Shown piece by piece: positions 1 to 7,487 of a DNA stretch of 18,864 bases. Position 1 is the first letter of the stretch. Each line of letters starts with the position of its first letter. A model generated the notes under the pieces. It saw only the letters and a list, made by a program, of their open reading frames with translations, searched no databases and was not told where the DNA came from. The translations under genes and the position numbers were made by a program. This DNA comes from Parvibaculum sp036499025 (lineage in GTDB: Bacteria > Pseudomonadota > Alphaproteobacteria > Parvibaculales > Parvibaculaceae), in assembly GCA_036499025.1 (NCBI GenBank), contig DASYEM010000016.1:1-18864 (forward strand), in the 5' to 3' direction.

Positions 1-96
1 ATCGGCACAATGGACGACATGCTCGCCAGCGATCATCCCTGGGTGCGCGAATATTTTCACGGACCGCGGGCGCGCGCGGCTGCCATAGGCAAGTAG
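1..96 (+). CDS. C-terminal end of an MlaF-like ABC transporter ATPase (partial)
   Basis: An open frame enters from the left edge and stops at TAG (94-96), giving 31 residues. The motif WVREYFHGPRARAA is the usual C-terminal tail of ATP-binding subunits of MCE/Mla-type lipid transporters in alphaproteobacteria. The Walker and signature motifs lie outside the window, so the call depends on this tail and on context: the next gene, seven bases downstream, encodes an MlaD-like protein, followed by an auxiliary lipoprotein. The protein would energise phospholipid (or other hydrophobic substrate) transport between inner and outer membranes from the cytoplasmic face. The same-strand, closely spaced order implies one operon. 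Confidence 0.75.
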   Translation: MGTMDDMLASDHPWVREYFHGPRARAAAIGK

Positions 97-103
97 GCCC
101 ATC

Positions 104-1024
104 ATGGAAATCAAATCGAACAACGTATTGATCGGCTTCTCGACGCTCATCGTCCTCCTCATGATCTTCGGCTTCACGCTCTGGATCAGCCGCGTGCAGC
201 TCGATCGGCAATATGCCTATTACAAGATCGTCTTTCAGGGCTCGGTCTCGGGCCTGAGCAAATCCGGTCCGGTGCAGTTCAACGGTCTGCCGGTCGGCCG
301 CGTCATCGATCTCGCTTTGGCCGAAAGGGATCCGACCAAGGTCGTCGCGATCATTCAGGTCGATGCGCGCACGCCGGTGAAAAAAGATTCCATCGCCCAG
401 CTCGAAGCCTCGGGCATTACCGGCCTTGCCGTCGTGCAGCTCACGGGCGGCAGCCCCGGCTCGCCGCTTCTGCGCGACAGCAGCAACGAGACCTATCCGG
501 TCATCAAGGGTACGCCCTCGACCTTGCAGGAGCTTGCCAAGGCTGCGCCCGAAACGCTTGAAAACGCCAACCGGCTCATCAGCGATCTCGGCAACGTCAT
601 CCGCTCCAATCAGGAATCGATCAACCACACGCTGCAAAACATCGACAAGCTTTCCGGCGCGCTGGCCAGCAGTTCCGGCGACATGAAGCAGGCGATCAAG
701 GATATTTCCGAAGCCTCGCGCAATCTGAAAGAGCTCAGCCACAGCGCCGACGGTCTGGTGCAGAACGACGCCAGGGGCTTCATCGCCGACGCTAAGGAAA
801 CGTCGGCCTCCTACCGTCAGCTTGCCGACACGCTCGACAAGCTGGTGAAGACCAACGGCCCGGCCATCGACCGTCTCGCCAATAACGGGCTCGATCAATT
901 GCCGCAACTCATTCGCGAAATGCGCGGGCTCGTCAATTCGCTCGACCGCGTCGTCTCCCGCGCGCAGGACGATCCGGCGCGCTTCCTCATCGGCAACAAC
1001 GTCCCCGAGGTGAAAGCCAAATGA
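104..1024 (+). CDS. MlaD/MCE-family periplasmic lipid-binding subunit
   Basis: This 306-residue protein starts with one N-terminal membrane segment (about residues 8-28, LIGFSTLIVLLMIFGFTLW). An MCE domain follows (about 38-120), with the typical run GSVSGLSKSGPVQFNGLPVG and ASGITGLAVVQLTGG. The remainder is a long helical, coiled-coil-prone tail (about 135-300). MCE proteins of this kind form inner-membrane-anchored hexameric rings that bind lipid for an ABC transporter. The preceding ATPase ends seven bases upstream, and the stop codon overlaps the start of the next gene (ATGA at 1021-1024), so the three are probably co-translated. The permease gene is presumably left of the window. The family call is firm; the exact substrate (phospholipid, sterol or other) cannot be read from the sequence. 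Confidence 0.9.
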   Translation: MEIKSNNVLIGFSTLIVLLMIFGFTLWISRVQLDRQYAYYKIVFQGSVSGLSKSGPVQFNGLPVGRVIDLALAERDPTKVVAIIQVDARTPVKKDSIAQLEASGITGLAVVQLTGGSPGSPLLRDSSNETYPVIKGTPSTLQELAKAAPETLENANRLISDLGNVIRSNQESINHTLQNIDKLSGALASSSGDMKQAIKDISEASRNLKELSHSADGLVQNDARGFIADAKETSASYRQLADTLDKLVKTNGPAIDRLANNGLDQLPQLIREMRGLVNSLDRVVSRAQDDPARFLIGNNVPEVKAK

Positions 1025-1650
1025 AGATGCATCTGAAGCTCGGCATCGTCTTTCTCCTTGCCGGATCGCTCGGCGGCTGCGCGCTTGCCAATGTCGCCAG
1101 CGATCCCGCGCCGCAACTGTTCACACTGACCTCCGCCCATCCCAATGCGGCGGGAACGGCGGCAACGCCGACGGCGCAAATCCTCGTCGATGATTTCTCT
1201 GCGACCGCTGCCGTCGATACGGCCCGCATCGTCTTTCAGCCGAGCGCCAATGAGCTCAAATATTATGCCGACGCCCGCTGGACGGATCGCGCGCCGCAAA
1301 TGATCCAGACCTTGATGATCGAGACGCTGGAAAATTCCGGGCGCTTTGCCTCCGTCGCCGCGCGCGGTTCGGAAATTCGCGGCGACTATGTGTTGAAGGG
1401 CGACATCCGCCAATTCGCCGCCGAAGCCAATGGCGAACAGACGACGGTGCGCATCGACTTCTTCACACGCCTCGTTCGCATCGGCGACCGCTCGATCGTC
1501 GCCTCGCGCGACTTCAACGTCACCGTGCCGGTCACCGGCAGCGGCATCGCCTCCGTCGTCGCCGCTTACGACGCGGCGCTCAGACAGAACCTCAGCGAGA
1601 TCATGCTCTGGACGCTGGCGGAAACGGCCAAGGCTCCGGTGGTGAAGTAG
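1021..1650 (+). CDS. ABC-type transport auxiliary lipoprotein (PqiC/LptE-like fold)
   Basis: The 209-residue product has a lipoprotein signal peptide: a short basic start, a hydrophobic core and a lipobox LGGC with the acylated cysteine at residue 20. The mature part matches the ABC-transporter auxiliary lipoprotein family found with MCE operons, in the order expected for that family: an early PQLFTL strand, a central QILVDDFSA segment, then YYADARWTDRAPQMIQTLMIETLENSGRFASV. The protein would sit on the periplasmic face of the outer membrane and receive or hand over lipids from the MCE ring. It starts at ATG 1021, overlapping the previous stop by four bases, so translational coupling is likely. 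The gene ends just before two palindromic repeats that could terminate the operon. Confidence 0.87.
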   Translation: MKMHLKLGIVFLLAGSLGGCALANVASDPAPQLFTLTSAHPNAAGTAATPTAQILVDDFSATAAVDTARIVFQPSANELKYYADARWTDRAPQMIQTLMIETLENSGRFASVAARGSEIRGDYVLKGDIRQFAAEANGEQTTVRIDFFTRLVRIGDRSIVASRDFNVTVPVTGSGIASVVAAYDAALRQNLSEIMLWTLAETAKAPVVK

Positions 1651-1654
1651 GAAA

Positions 1655-1688
1655 GACGTGGATGGCCCGCATAAAGCGGGCCACGACG
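1655..1688 (+). repeat. 34-bp palindromic repeat, copy 1 (orientation GACGTGGATGGCCCG)
   Basis: This starts five bases after the lipoprotein stop codon. The core is GATGGCCCGC-ATAAA-GCGGGCCAC, a hairpin with near-perfect arms and a five-base loop, flanked by GACGTG and GACG. It is the most diverged of four copies in the window and is inverted relative to copy 2. Its position between two convergent genes fits a bidirectional transcription stop, although no U-run follows. Confidence 0.8.
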
Positions 1689-1714
1689 GTTATGAATTCA
1701 GAATTAAATAATAA

Positions 1715-1748
1715 CGTCATGGCCCGGCTCGTCCGGGCCATCCACGTC
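1715..1748 (-). repeat. 34-bp palindromic repeat, copy 2 (inverted relative to copy 1)
   Basis: This begins CGTCATGGCCCGG and ends CCGGGCCATCCACGTC around a five-base loop (CTCGT), giving 9-bp perfect arms. It is the reverse orientation of copy 1, separated from it by 26 AT-rich bases, so the pair could also fold as one long cruciform. It lies 26 bases from the stop codon of the convergent coiled-coil gene. Confidence 0.82.
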
Positions 1749-1774
1749 TTCCTTCACTTTCCCAAAAAACCCCG

Positions 1775-3988
1775 CTAAGCCAGCCGCCCGCTTGCCTGCG
1801 CCAGCATCAGGTAAACCTTGCCCGTATCCGAGGTGAGATACGTCTCGACCAGAATATTGTCCCGGTCGCGCGCGGAGGCCGAAGCCAGCAACCGTTCGAA
1901 CAGATCGACGAAGCGATCGACATTCTCGCGGAACTCCGCTTCGCCGCGATATTTGACGGCGATGCGGTCGTAAAGCTGACGGCCCGAAATATTGTAAAGC
2001 CGCCGCGTGAAGACGTTGCGTTCGCCCGCTTGATAGCGCTGCCAGAGATCCGGCGGCGGGCTTTGCTCCAGCGCGCGGTCGAGATCGATGGCCAGCGCCT
2101 GCAAGGTTTCAATCACCTGAAGCGACGAGCGCTGAAATTCGCCGTCGCTTTCCGTGCCGGGCAAGACCTGCGGCGGCGCTTCGGCGGCGGCGCGTTCGGG
2201 ATTGCGCCCGGCGGCGGCCAGCAGTTCGGAAATGCCCCAGCGGCGCGCGGCCTGCGCTTCCACGGGCGCGGGGTCGGGGCGCGGCGGCGGGGCAGGGATC
2301 GGCATGGGCATCACGTTCGGCGCGGCAGGCTGCGGCGTCGAGCGGTCGAGCACGCGGGCGTGGCGCACGACAATATCGGCGATGGCCGCGAGCGCCGCGA
2401 CCTGCTCCTGCAACACCTGCGTCATCGAGGCGGTGCTGGCCGCTGCCTCCTGCGGCATATGCGCGATGCGCACTTCGAGTTCGCTGGCGGCGGTGTGGAG
2501 CGCGTTGCCTGCTTCGCGCGCCGTGCCGCCGAGGCGGATCATCGCGGCGTTGAAGCGTTCTGCCGCCACATCGTTTTCCGAGACGGCATGGGTGACGAGG
2601 CCGCGCAATTCCTGAGCGCGAGCCGAAACGTCGTTGGTCAGCGCGGCTGCCGCACGGTTCACTTCGGACGTCATCGCGTTCGTTGCGATGCGCAGATCGT
2701 CGGTGGTCGAGGCGATCGCTTCCGTCGCCGCGCGCGTGACATCTTCGCTCAGCGCGCTCGTCGCGGCATGCAGCTCGTCGATGGTGGCGCCGATGGCCCG
2801 CGTCGCCGCGCCTGCCGAGCGGCTGATCGAGCCGGACGCATCGCTGACTTCGGCGACGGCCTTTGCGACCTCGCCTGAAATTTCCGCCCGCACCGTCGTG
2901 GCGCGCGCCGCCGCCTTGTCGAACGTGGCGTTGAGGCTCGTCGCCAGTTCCGCCGCCGCGCCCGAAATTTCCTTCGTGCGTTCGGTCATCGTCGCTGCCG
3001 CCGTCGCCATCTGGTCGCGATGCGCCTCGAACAATGTCTCCAGCCGTTCGCGCTCGCCTTCGAGCCGGTTCGCCGCGTCGGCCAAAATCTGACGTTGGGT
3101 CTCATAGCGCGTCGTCAGCGTGTCGGCCTTGCCGAGCGCCGTCTCGGCGACGACTTCAAGCCGCGAGGCTTGCCGGTCGAGCGTCGAAGCGGTGGCGTCG
3201 GCGCTGGCGCGCGCCGCCTCGCTGACGCGCGAAAGCGTTTCGGTTTCGGCGACGACGCGCGCGCCCGCCGATTGCAGCGTGTTCTGGGCTTCGCCGATCA
3301 GCCCGCGCACCGCGTCGACCTGCTGGCTCAGCCCGCGCGAAATCGTGTCGCTTTCCTGCCCGAGCATCCGGCCAAGTTCGGTCAGGCTGTCGTGATGTTT
3401 GGTGATGAGGTCTTCCATGCGGCCGGTGCGTGTCTCGGCCCGCGCGCTGCCGCGTTCGATGGCTTCCAGTTCTTCGGCGACAAGCGTCTTCAGCCGCGTC
3501 GTTTCGGCCAGCGCTTCGGCAAGGCCCGTTTTCATGTTGTCGATTTCGCTGCGCACCGCGCCCGCGATGGTGGCGATCTCGCCGCTTGCCGCGTCGGCGG
3601 GATCGGTGAGGCGGATCGCGGTGCGCGCCAGCGCTTCGGCCATCAGCCGCATTTCCTGTCCGCGCCAGATCGTATAGGCGGCGAGCCAGATCAGCAGCAC
3701 GGGCACAAGCGCCGTCGCGCCGATGATGCCCATTTCCTGCGGCGTCAGGCTTTCGATGCCGGACAGGCCGTAAAAGCCCCAGACGTAGGCGGCCATGACG
3801 CCAAGGCAGAAGAGGGTGGCGACGACGGCGGTGGCGGGGATGCGTTTCGATGGGCGCCGGGCGATCAGCCGGTACAGCGCACCGCCCGAAGGGCTGTCTT
3901 CATTCGCCGCTTTCACGGTCGTTTCGGCCGAGGCGTCCGGTGCCGCGTCGTTCGCGCTTTTGCCCGGTGCCAGTTCCAGTGTCGCCAT
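1775..3988 (-). CDS. Membrane-anchored long coiled-coil protein, function unknown (TipN-like architecture)
   Basis: This 737-residue protein has a short acidic/Ala-rich N-terminus and two adjacent membrane segments (about 52-73 and 87-108). An Ala/Thr/Glu/Arg-rich helical region (about 110-545) with abundant heptad-like spacing follows. Next come a Pro-rich linker (about 551-575, PMPIPAPPPRPDPAP) and a globular C-terminal domain (about 615-737, containing LWQRYQAGERNVFTRRLY). There is no HAMP or chemoreceptor signalling tip, so I do not call it a chemoreceptor despite its similarity to methyl-accepting helices. Two N-terminal membrane helices plus a long cytoplasmic coiled coil resemble the polarity factor TipN of Caulobacter in layout only; homology is unproven. 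It is divergent from the Hpt gene with a 226-base shared promoter region. The frame is unbroken and codon use looks native. The start at 3988 is the first ATG of the frame; its ribosome-binding site is weak. Confidence 0.75.
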   Translation of the reverse strand: MATLELAPGKSANDAAPDASAETTVKAANEDSPSGGALYRLIARRPSKRIPATAVVATLFCLGVMAAYVWGFYGLSGIESLTPQEMGIIGATALVPVLLIWLAAYTIWRGQEMRLMAEALARTAIRLTDPADAASGEIATIAGAVRSEIDNMKTGLAEALAETTRLKTLVAEELEAIERGSARAETRTGRMEDLITKHHDSLTELGRMLGQESDTISRGLSQQVDAVRGLIGEAQNTLQSAGARVVAETETLSRVSEAARASADATASTLDRQASRLEVVAETALGKADTLTTRYETQRQILADAANRLEGERERLETLFEAHRDQMATAAATMTERTKEISGAAAELATSLNATFDKAAARATTVRAEISGEVAKAVAEVSDASGSISRSAGAATRAIGATIDELHAATSALSEDVTRAATEAIASTTDDLRIATNAMTSEVNRAAAALTNDVSARAQELRGLVTHAVSENDVAAERFNAAMIRLGGTAREAGNALHTAASELEVRIAHMPQEAAASTASMTQVLQEQVAALAAIADIVVRHARVLDRSTPQPAAPNVMPMPIPAPPPRPDPAPVEAQAARRWGISELLAAAGRNPERAAAEAPPQVLPGTESDGEFQRSSLQVIETLQALAIDLDRALEQSPPPDLWQRYQAGERNVFTRRLYNISGRQLYDRIAVKYRGEAEFRENVDRFVDLFERLLASASARDRDNILVETYLTSDTGKVYLMLAQASGRLA

Positions 3989-4104
3989 GATTTTTGTCCC
4001 GCCTTGCCTTCGGATTCGAGGGTGTCGGATGAGGCCCGCCGCGTCAACCGCGACAAGGGTTTAGGGGCCTTCTTGTGTGACCGGTTGTGGGCCGGCGCGC
4101 GTGG

Positions 4105-4119
4105 TTAACGATATGTTGA
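4105..4119 (+). promoter_or_regulatory. Possible CtrA-like half-matched site (TTAA-N7-TTGA)
   Basis: TTAACGATATGTTGA lies in the divergent region between the coiled-coil gene and the Hpt gene. The CtrA cell-cycle regulator of alphaproteobacteria binds TTAA-N7-TTAA; this matches except for one base of the second half. A GANTC methylation site (GATTC, 4013-4017) lies 25 bases upstream of the coiled-coil start. Both motifs are short and can occur by chance, so this is only a suggestion. Confidence 0.25.
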
Positions 4120-4214
4120 GCATAAACCGGGATTAGCCCGCGTCCGCCTTAACGGTTCGGTACATTTCGAGGCCTTAAAGTCGAGCCTGTCGGAACAGCC
4201 GGCGGGAGATGGCG

Positions 4215-4580
4215 ATGAATACGATGAGCGCGATGGTTGCCAAGGATCACGGAGCGGAACGGCCGCTCGATCTCGTCCACTTGTCGAAATACACGCTGGG
4301 CGACCGGGGCCTCGAAAGCGAACTTCTCGGCCTCTTTCGCTCGCAGGCCGGCATCTATGTCGCTCGTCTGGAAGAAGCTGCGACTTCGAAAGAATGGAAA
4401 GACGCCGCCCACAGTCTCAAGGGCTCATCGCGCGGCCTCGGTGCCTGGGCGCTTGGCGATCTCGCCGAAGAATCCGAAGCCATCGACTACGACAACACCG
4501 GCGCCCGCGCCACCGCCATCCACCGCATCCGCGCCGCGATCCTGACGGTGAACGTCTTCATCGACGAGTTGATGGCTTGA
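4215..4580 (+). CDS. Hpt (histidine phosphotransfer) domain protein
   Basis: This small, single-domain protein has 121 residues from the chosen start. The Hpt signature AAHSLKGSSRGLGA contains the phospho-accepting histidine (residue 66; codon 4410-4412), and the surrounding sequence is all helical, as expected for the four-helix bundle. Such proteins relay phosphoryl groups between a hybrid sensor kinase and a response regulator in the cytoplasm. No kinase or regulator gene is adjacent, so the partners are encoded elsewhere. The frame also has an ATG at 4209, but GGGAG (4204-4208) touches that codon while it lies six bases from ATG 4215, so I prefer 4215. It is divergently paired with the long coiled-coil membrane protein, which may place the relay at a cell pole or membrane; that is inference. 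Confidence 0.85.
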   Translation: MNTMSAMVAKDHGAERPLDLVHLSKYTLGDRGLESELLGLFRSQAGIYVARLEEAATSKEWKDAAHSLKGSSRGLGAWALGDLAEESEAIDYDNTGARATAIHRIRAAILTVNVFIDELMA

Positions 4581-4584
4581 GGCC

Positions 4585-4748
4585 TCATGCCTTTGTCGGC
4601 CCCAGCGGGAACGGCCCTTGTCCGAGTTCGCTGCCGCGCTGGCGCAGCGCGTCATCGACAATGAAGTCGCGCTTCGCGCCGCCGAGCGGGGTCATCTGGC
4701 GCAGTTTCAGCAACGGCACATTCCGACGCGATCAGGAGATCGGAACGC
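4585..4748 (-). pseudogene. Relic of the C-terminal end of a ClC channel gene (in-frame deletion, then frameshift)
   Basis: Read on the minus strand, the frame gives LLKLRQMTPLGGAKRDFIVD followed by DALRQRGSELGQGPFPLGP and TKA, then TGA (4585-4587). The intact ClC protein encoded at 7488-9299 contains LLKLREMAPLGGAKRVFVVD and, much later, RQRGSELGQGPFPLGPTKG. The relic therefore joins two parts of the CBS region and lacks 86 codons (equivalent of 7548-7806) without losing frame. Upstream, homology continues weakly to about 4748, but a 2-base shift and a stop (4732-4734) break the frame. The 3' 55 bases are identical to the intact gene, while the next 79 bases match at 63 of 79 positions. No start codon or channel domain remains, so it cannot make a channel. 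It lies between the Hpt gene and the MBOAT gene. Confidence 0.8.
4590..4644 (+). repeat. 55-bp exact direct repeat, left copy
   Basis: This 55-base stretch, beginning CCTTTGTCGGCCCCAGCGGG and ending GCTGCCGCGCTGGCG, recurs without a mismatch at 7493-7547 in the same orientation. The right copy is the 3' end of the intact ClC gene; this left copy is the 3' end of the ClC relic. The two enclose the MBOAT/SGNH cassette (about 2.85 kb between them). Confidence 0.92.
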
Positions 4749-4794
4749 TCCGAGGCTATCGACTATGGAGATGCAGGTGCGCCTGTCAGGTCTC

Positions 4795-6204
4795 TCAAAA
4801 CTGAAAATAGATGAAACTCTTGGATGCCATAGGTAGCATCATAATCGTGATCGTGATGAAAGCGCCCATTCCCATCCAATAAAGCGGGCCGGTTGTAGGC
4901 GCTCGCCAGAGGCCTCTTCCGAACGGCCGCTTGCGGCCTAGCGCACTGTCTATCGCCACAGTCAGAAGAATAAGAATAATTGGGACAGGGGCACTATAGG
5001 ATTTCGACGAAATAAGAGCTTTGAGGACAATGGTGGCATCCCCGAAGCTTGCTGCGCGAAAAAATATCCAAGCTACAAAAACCCAGACCTGCGTTAACAA
5101 GAGTGCGAATATTTTATAGGTCCATCCGCCGAAAAGATCGGGCGATACCGGAATGCGATGGCGCGCGCCAATCCAGATCTTGTGTACACACAGCCCAAGA
5201 CCATGAGCCGCTCCCCAAGCGATGAAGTTCCAGCTGGCTCCATGCCAAAGACCTCCAAGCACCATCGTCAGCATCAGATTGCGATAATAGAAAAGGGTGC
5301 TACCTCTGTTCCCACCTAATGGGATGTATAGATAGTCCCTCAGCCAAGTTGACAATGAGATGTGCCATCGGTGCCAGAATTCGGTGACGGAGAGCGATGA
5401 GTAAGGGAAGTCGAAATTTTTCGGAAATCGATATGAGAAAAGCCGGGCTGTACCGATTGCCATTAATGAGTAGCCGGCGAAGTCAAAATAGATTTGGCCA
5501 TAAAACGCGGTTGCGGCTTCCAGCAACTTGGTTTGCGTAGCTGCGCCAACTTGCGCGTAAACCGGATCGCAGATTTGCGCAAGAGAATCTGCTATCAGGG
5601 CTTTATAGACAAAACCTATCAGAAAGAGTTGCAGTCCCTGCAAATGCCGCACGTGGTGCATTTTTCGTAAGCTGGAAAGTTGCGGCATAAAAAAGGAAGC
5701 ACGTACTATCGGCCCAGCGATCAGTTGGGGAAAAAAAGAAATATAAAGTGCGACTTTCAGGAAGTTGGTTTGCGGAAGGATCTTTTTCCGGCTGACATCC
5801 ATTACGTAGCTGATCGCATGGAATGTATAAAAACTTATGCCTACGGGGAGTATGATGTGCGGAGAGGGCCATGTTGCTGTCGCTCCGATGGCTTCCAGAA
5901 GCATGGCGGAGATATGTGAAAGGAAGCCGAGATATTTGAATATCCCCAGAACCAGCAGATCCGCTCCGATACTAATAAAAAGTATCGGACGAACTCTTGT
6001 TTCGCGATTTAGCGCCAGTCCTGCGACGTAAGCGTTGAATGTCACCAGCCACATCAACGCGAGAAAGCGCCAGTCCCAGGCGGCATAGAATACGCAACTG
6101 GCAAAAACGAGAAGAGCAACGCGGCCTGTATTGGAGCGAATCGACCAATAGGCAACGTAAACGACCAGCACAAAGCCGACGAACTGGAATGAAATAAAAT
6201 TCAT
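4795..6204 (-). CDS. MBOAT-family membrane O-acyltransferase (AlgI-like)
   Basis: The 469-residue polytopic membrane protein has about ten hydrophobic segments. It shows the MBOAT landmarks LPVGISFYTFHAISYVMDV (about 119-137), FFPQLIAGPIVR, YFDFAGYSLMAIGTARL and TEFWHRWHISLSTWLRDYLY (about 274-293), and the catalytic-histidine motif LWHGASWNF with His at about residue 321. These motifs place it with AlgI, DltB and PatA, which pass an acyl group across the membrane for O-acylation of extracytoplasmic glycans such as alginate, peptidoglycan or exopolysaccharide. The open frame continues 57 codons upstream of Met at 6204, but family members begin with the MNFISFQF-type first helix, so I choose 6204. 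The divergent SGNH-like gene is the likely partner. Base composition is visibly AT-richer than the neighbours, pointing to transfer. The substrate is unknown. Confidence 0.9.
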   Translation of the reverse strand: MNFISFQFVGFVLVVYVAYWSIRSNTGRVALLVFASCVFYAAWDWRFLALMWLVTFNAYVAGLALNRETRVRPILFISIGADLLVLGIFKYLGFLSHISAMLLEAIGATATWPSPHIILPVGISFYTFHAISYVMDVSRKKILPQTNFLKVALYISFFPQLIAGPIVRASFFMPQLSSLRKMHHVRHLQGLQLFLIGFVYKALIADSLAQICDPVYAQVGAATQTKLLEAATAFYGQIYFDFAGYSLMAIGTARLFSYRFPKNFDFPYSSLSVTEFWHRWHISLSTWLRDYLYIPLGGNRGSTLFYYRNLMLTMVLGGLWHGASWNFIAWGAAHGLGLCVHKIWIGARHRIPVSPDLFGGWTYKIFALLLTQVWVFVAWIFFRAASFGDATIVLKALISSKSYSAPVPIILILLTVAIDSALGRKRPFGRGLWRAPTTGPLYWMGMGAFITITIMMLPMASKSFIYFQF

Positions 6205-6312
6205 ACTGGTTGAAGCTGCTGTCTGGCGATCCGGGGATGGGGCCGAAGGGATGAAAGCGCGGATGGTCTGGAGCGGTGAATGATACGTCTTCTGACTATA
6301 GGTGTGGTACCG

Positions 6313-6329
6313 TTGCCGCGCCACGGCAA
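6313..6329. promoter_or_regulatory. Operator-like palindrome in the MBOAT/SGNH divergent promoter region
   Basis: TTGCCG-CGCCA-CGGCAA is a perfect 6+5+6 inverted repeat in the 202-base gap between the divergent MBOAT (start 6204) and SGNH-like (start 6407) genes. Such symmetry is typical of a dimeric repressor or activator site and would allow joint control of both genes. No regulator gene lies nearby, and I could not place a convincing -35/-10 pair around it. Confidence 0.35.
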
Positions 6330-6406
6330 ATATGTTGTTGGTATGAGTCCGCTCTTCGTTTTTCTCACGGCTCACTGTAGAGCCGCTATCTCATCAGCAG
6401 ATTGCC

Positions 6407-7450
6407 GTGCAGCATAGAAACTCACTATTCGTATCCGTACTCTTTTTTGCGCTCGGGATAGCTCTGGCTTTATTCGGGGGGAATTGGGTCAAGGATAGAT
6501 ACAATTTAATCCGCCCCACCGATCCTTACAGGTTGGTGCAACAGATTGCGTCGGTTCAAGACAGCCGCCCGATTCTTCTGCTGATTGGCAGCAGCCTTAC
6601 CCAGTACGGTCTCGACCCCGCGGTATTGGAAAATGTGCTCGCGTCAAAAGGCAGAAATTATCGGGTCATTAAATTTGCTTGGGGTGGCCTGTCGCCGCTT
6701 GAGAGACTCTACTATTTAAAATTTATTCTCTCTTATTCAGAGCACTCGCCTGCCGCCGTTATATTTGAGGTCTCGCAATATTACGATCTGATGCCCTTGC
6801 TGCAATTCGAGAACAATCTGCTAACGAATCGTATGATCGAGATGATGGATTGGCGCACAGCGCTATTCGCACTCAGGTGGGTTTATTACGATTCCCCATC
6901 GAATTTGAAAGGCAAGGTTTCGCTTAGCTGGAGTATTATTCGACACTGCATCGACAGATATACTTTAGCGGGGCAGGCTCAGAAACTGGAACCCTTTAAA
7001 GCCGTTTTACCAGACAAGTTCGAATACATGCCCCCCAAGGGCGCTGACATCGCGCAGGCGGAGATAGACCGGCGAGTAGCAAACGGCATCAAAGCGCTGA
7101 ATTCCAGCGAGACCACGAAGGTCGCAAATTGGGACCGCTCCATCTATCCTGAAATGATAAGTGAACTGAAGAAGCACGGGGTATCGCGTTTCGGTTTTTA
7201 TGCGTTGCCGACGCCACAATGGCCTGAGCTTTTATACGTCAAAAGTTTTTGTATGCAGCGGCCCGGCGCAGTCTGCATTTTGCCCAATCCCGAACTTCTC
7301 CGTCGGCTCCAGGCAAAAAGCAACTGGATGGATTATTCCCATCTTTTCGGCGACGGTCGGCAGACGACCTCGGTCTGGTTCGCGGGAGAGGCGTTCCGCC
7401 TGTTGCCGCCTGTCGCCGAGATACGGGCCTCGTCAGGGCCGGTTCAATGA
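6407..7450 (+). CDS. SGNH-hydrolase-like, membrane-anchored partner of the MBOAT acyltransferase
   Basis: The 347-residue product begins at GTG with one N-terminal membrane segment (about 7-25), so the body would be periplasmic. SGNH-type blocks can be read: LLLIGSSLTQYGLDP (block I, candidate nucleophile Ser63), KFAWGGLSP (Gly block, about 89-97) and a C-terminal MDYSHLFGDG with Asp309 and His312 as the candidate Asp-x-x-His pair. This is the layout of AlgJ/AlgX, DltD and PatB-like proteins that take the acyl group exported by an MBOAT enzyme and place it on a polysaccharide. The family assignment is by motif only, and overall similarity to named members is low. It is divergent from the MBOAT gene and convergent with the ClC gene (37 bases between stops). 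It is AT-richer than the core genes on either side, like its partner. Confidence 0.72.
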   Translation: MQHRNSLFVSVLFFALGIALALFGGNWVKDRYNLIRPTDPYRLVQQIASVQDSRPILLLIGSSLTQYGLDPAVLENVLASKGRNYRVIKFAWGGLSPLERLYYLKFILSYSEHSPAAVIFEVSQYYDLMPLLQFENNLLTNRMIEMMDWRTALFALRWVYYDSPSNLKGKVSLSWSIIRHCIDRYTLAGQAQKLEPFKAVLPDKFEYMPPKGADIAQAEIDRRVANGIKALNSSETTKVANWDRSIYPEMISELKKHGVSRFGFYALPTPQWPELLYVKSFCMQRPGAVCILPNPELLRRLQAKSNWMDYSHLFGDGRQTTSVWFAGEAFRLLPPVAEIRASSGPVQ

Positions 7451-7487
7451 ATGGCAGTATTTGTCTTCAATTCCCTCAGCGATGCTG

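Noticed and set aside
2280..3700. Chemoreceptor (methyl-accepting) signalling domain in the coiled-coil protein
   Set aside because: Ala/Thr/Glu helices look similar, but the conserved hairpin tip, HAMP and ligand domains are absent.
3020..4108. Long plus-strand frame (362 residues) opposite the coiled-coil gene
   Set aside because: Arg/Gly/His-rich product with no motif; an antisense by-product of GC-rich codons of the real minus-strand gene.
6205..6375. 57-codon N-terminal extension of the MBOAT frame
   Set aside because: Hydrophilic and unlike family members, which start at the first membrane helix; it lies in the shared promoter region.
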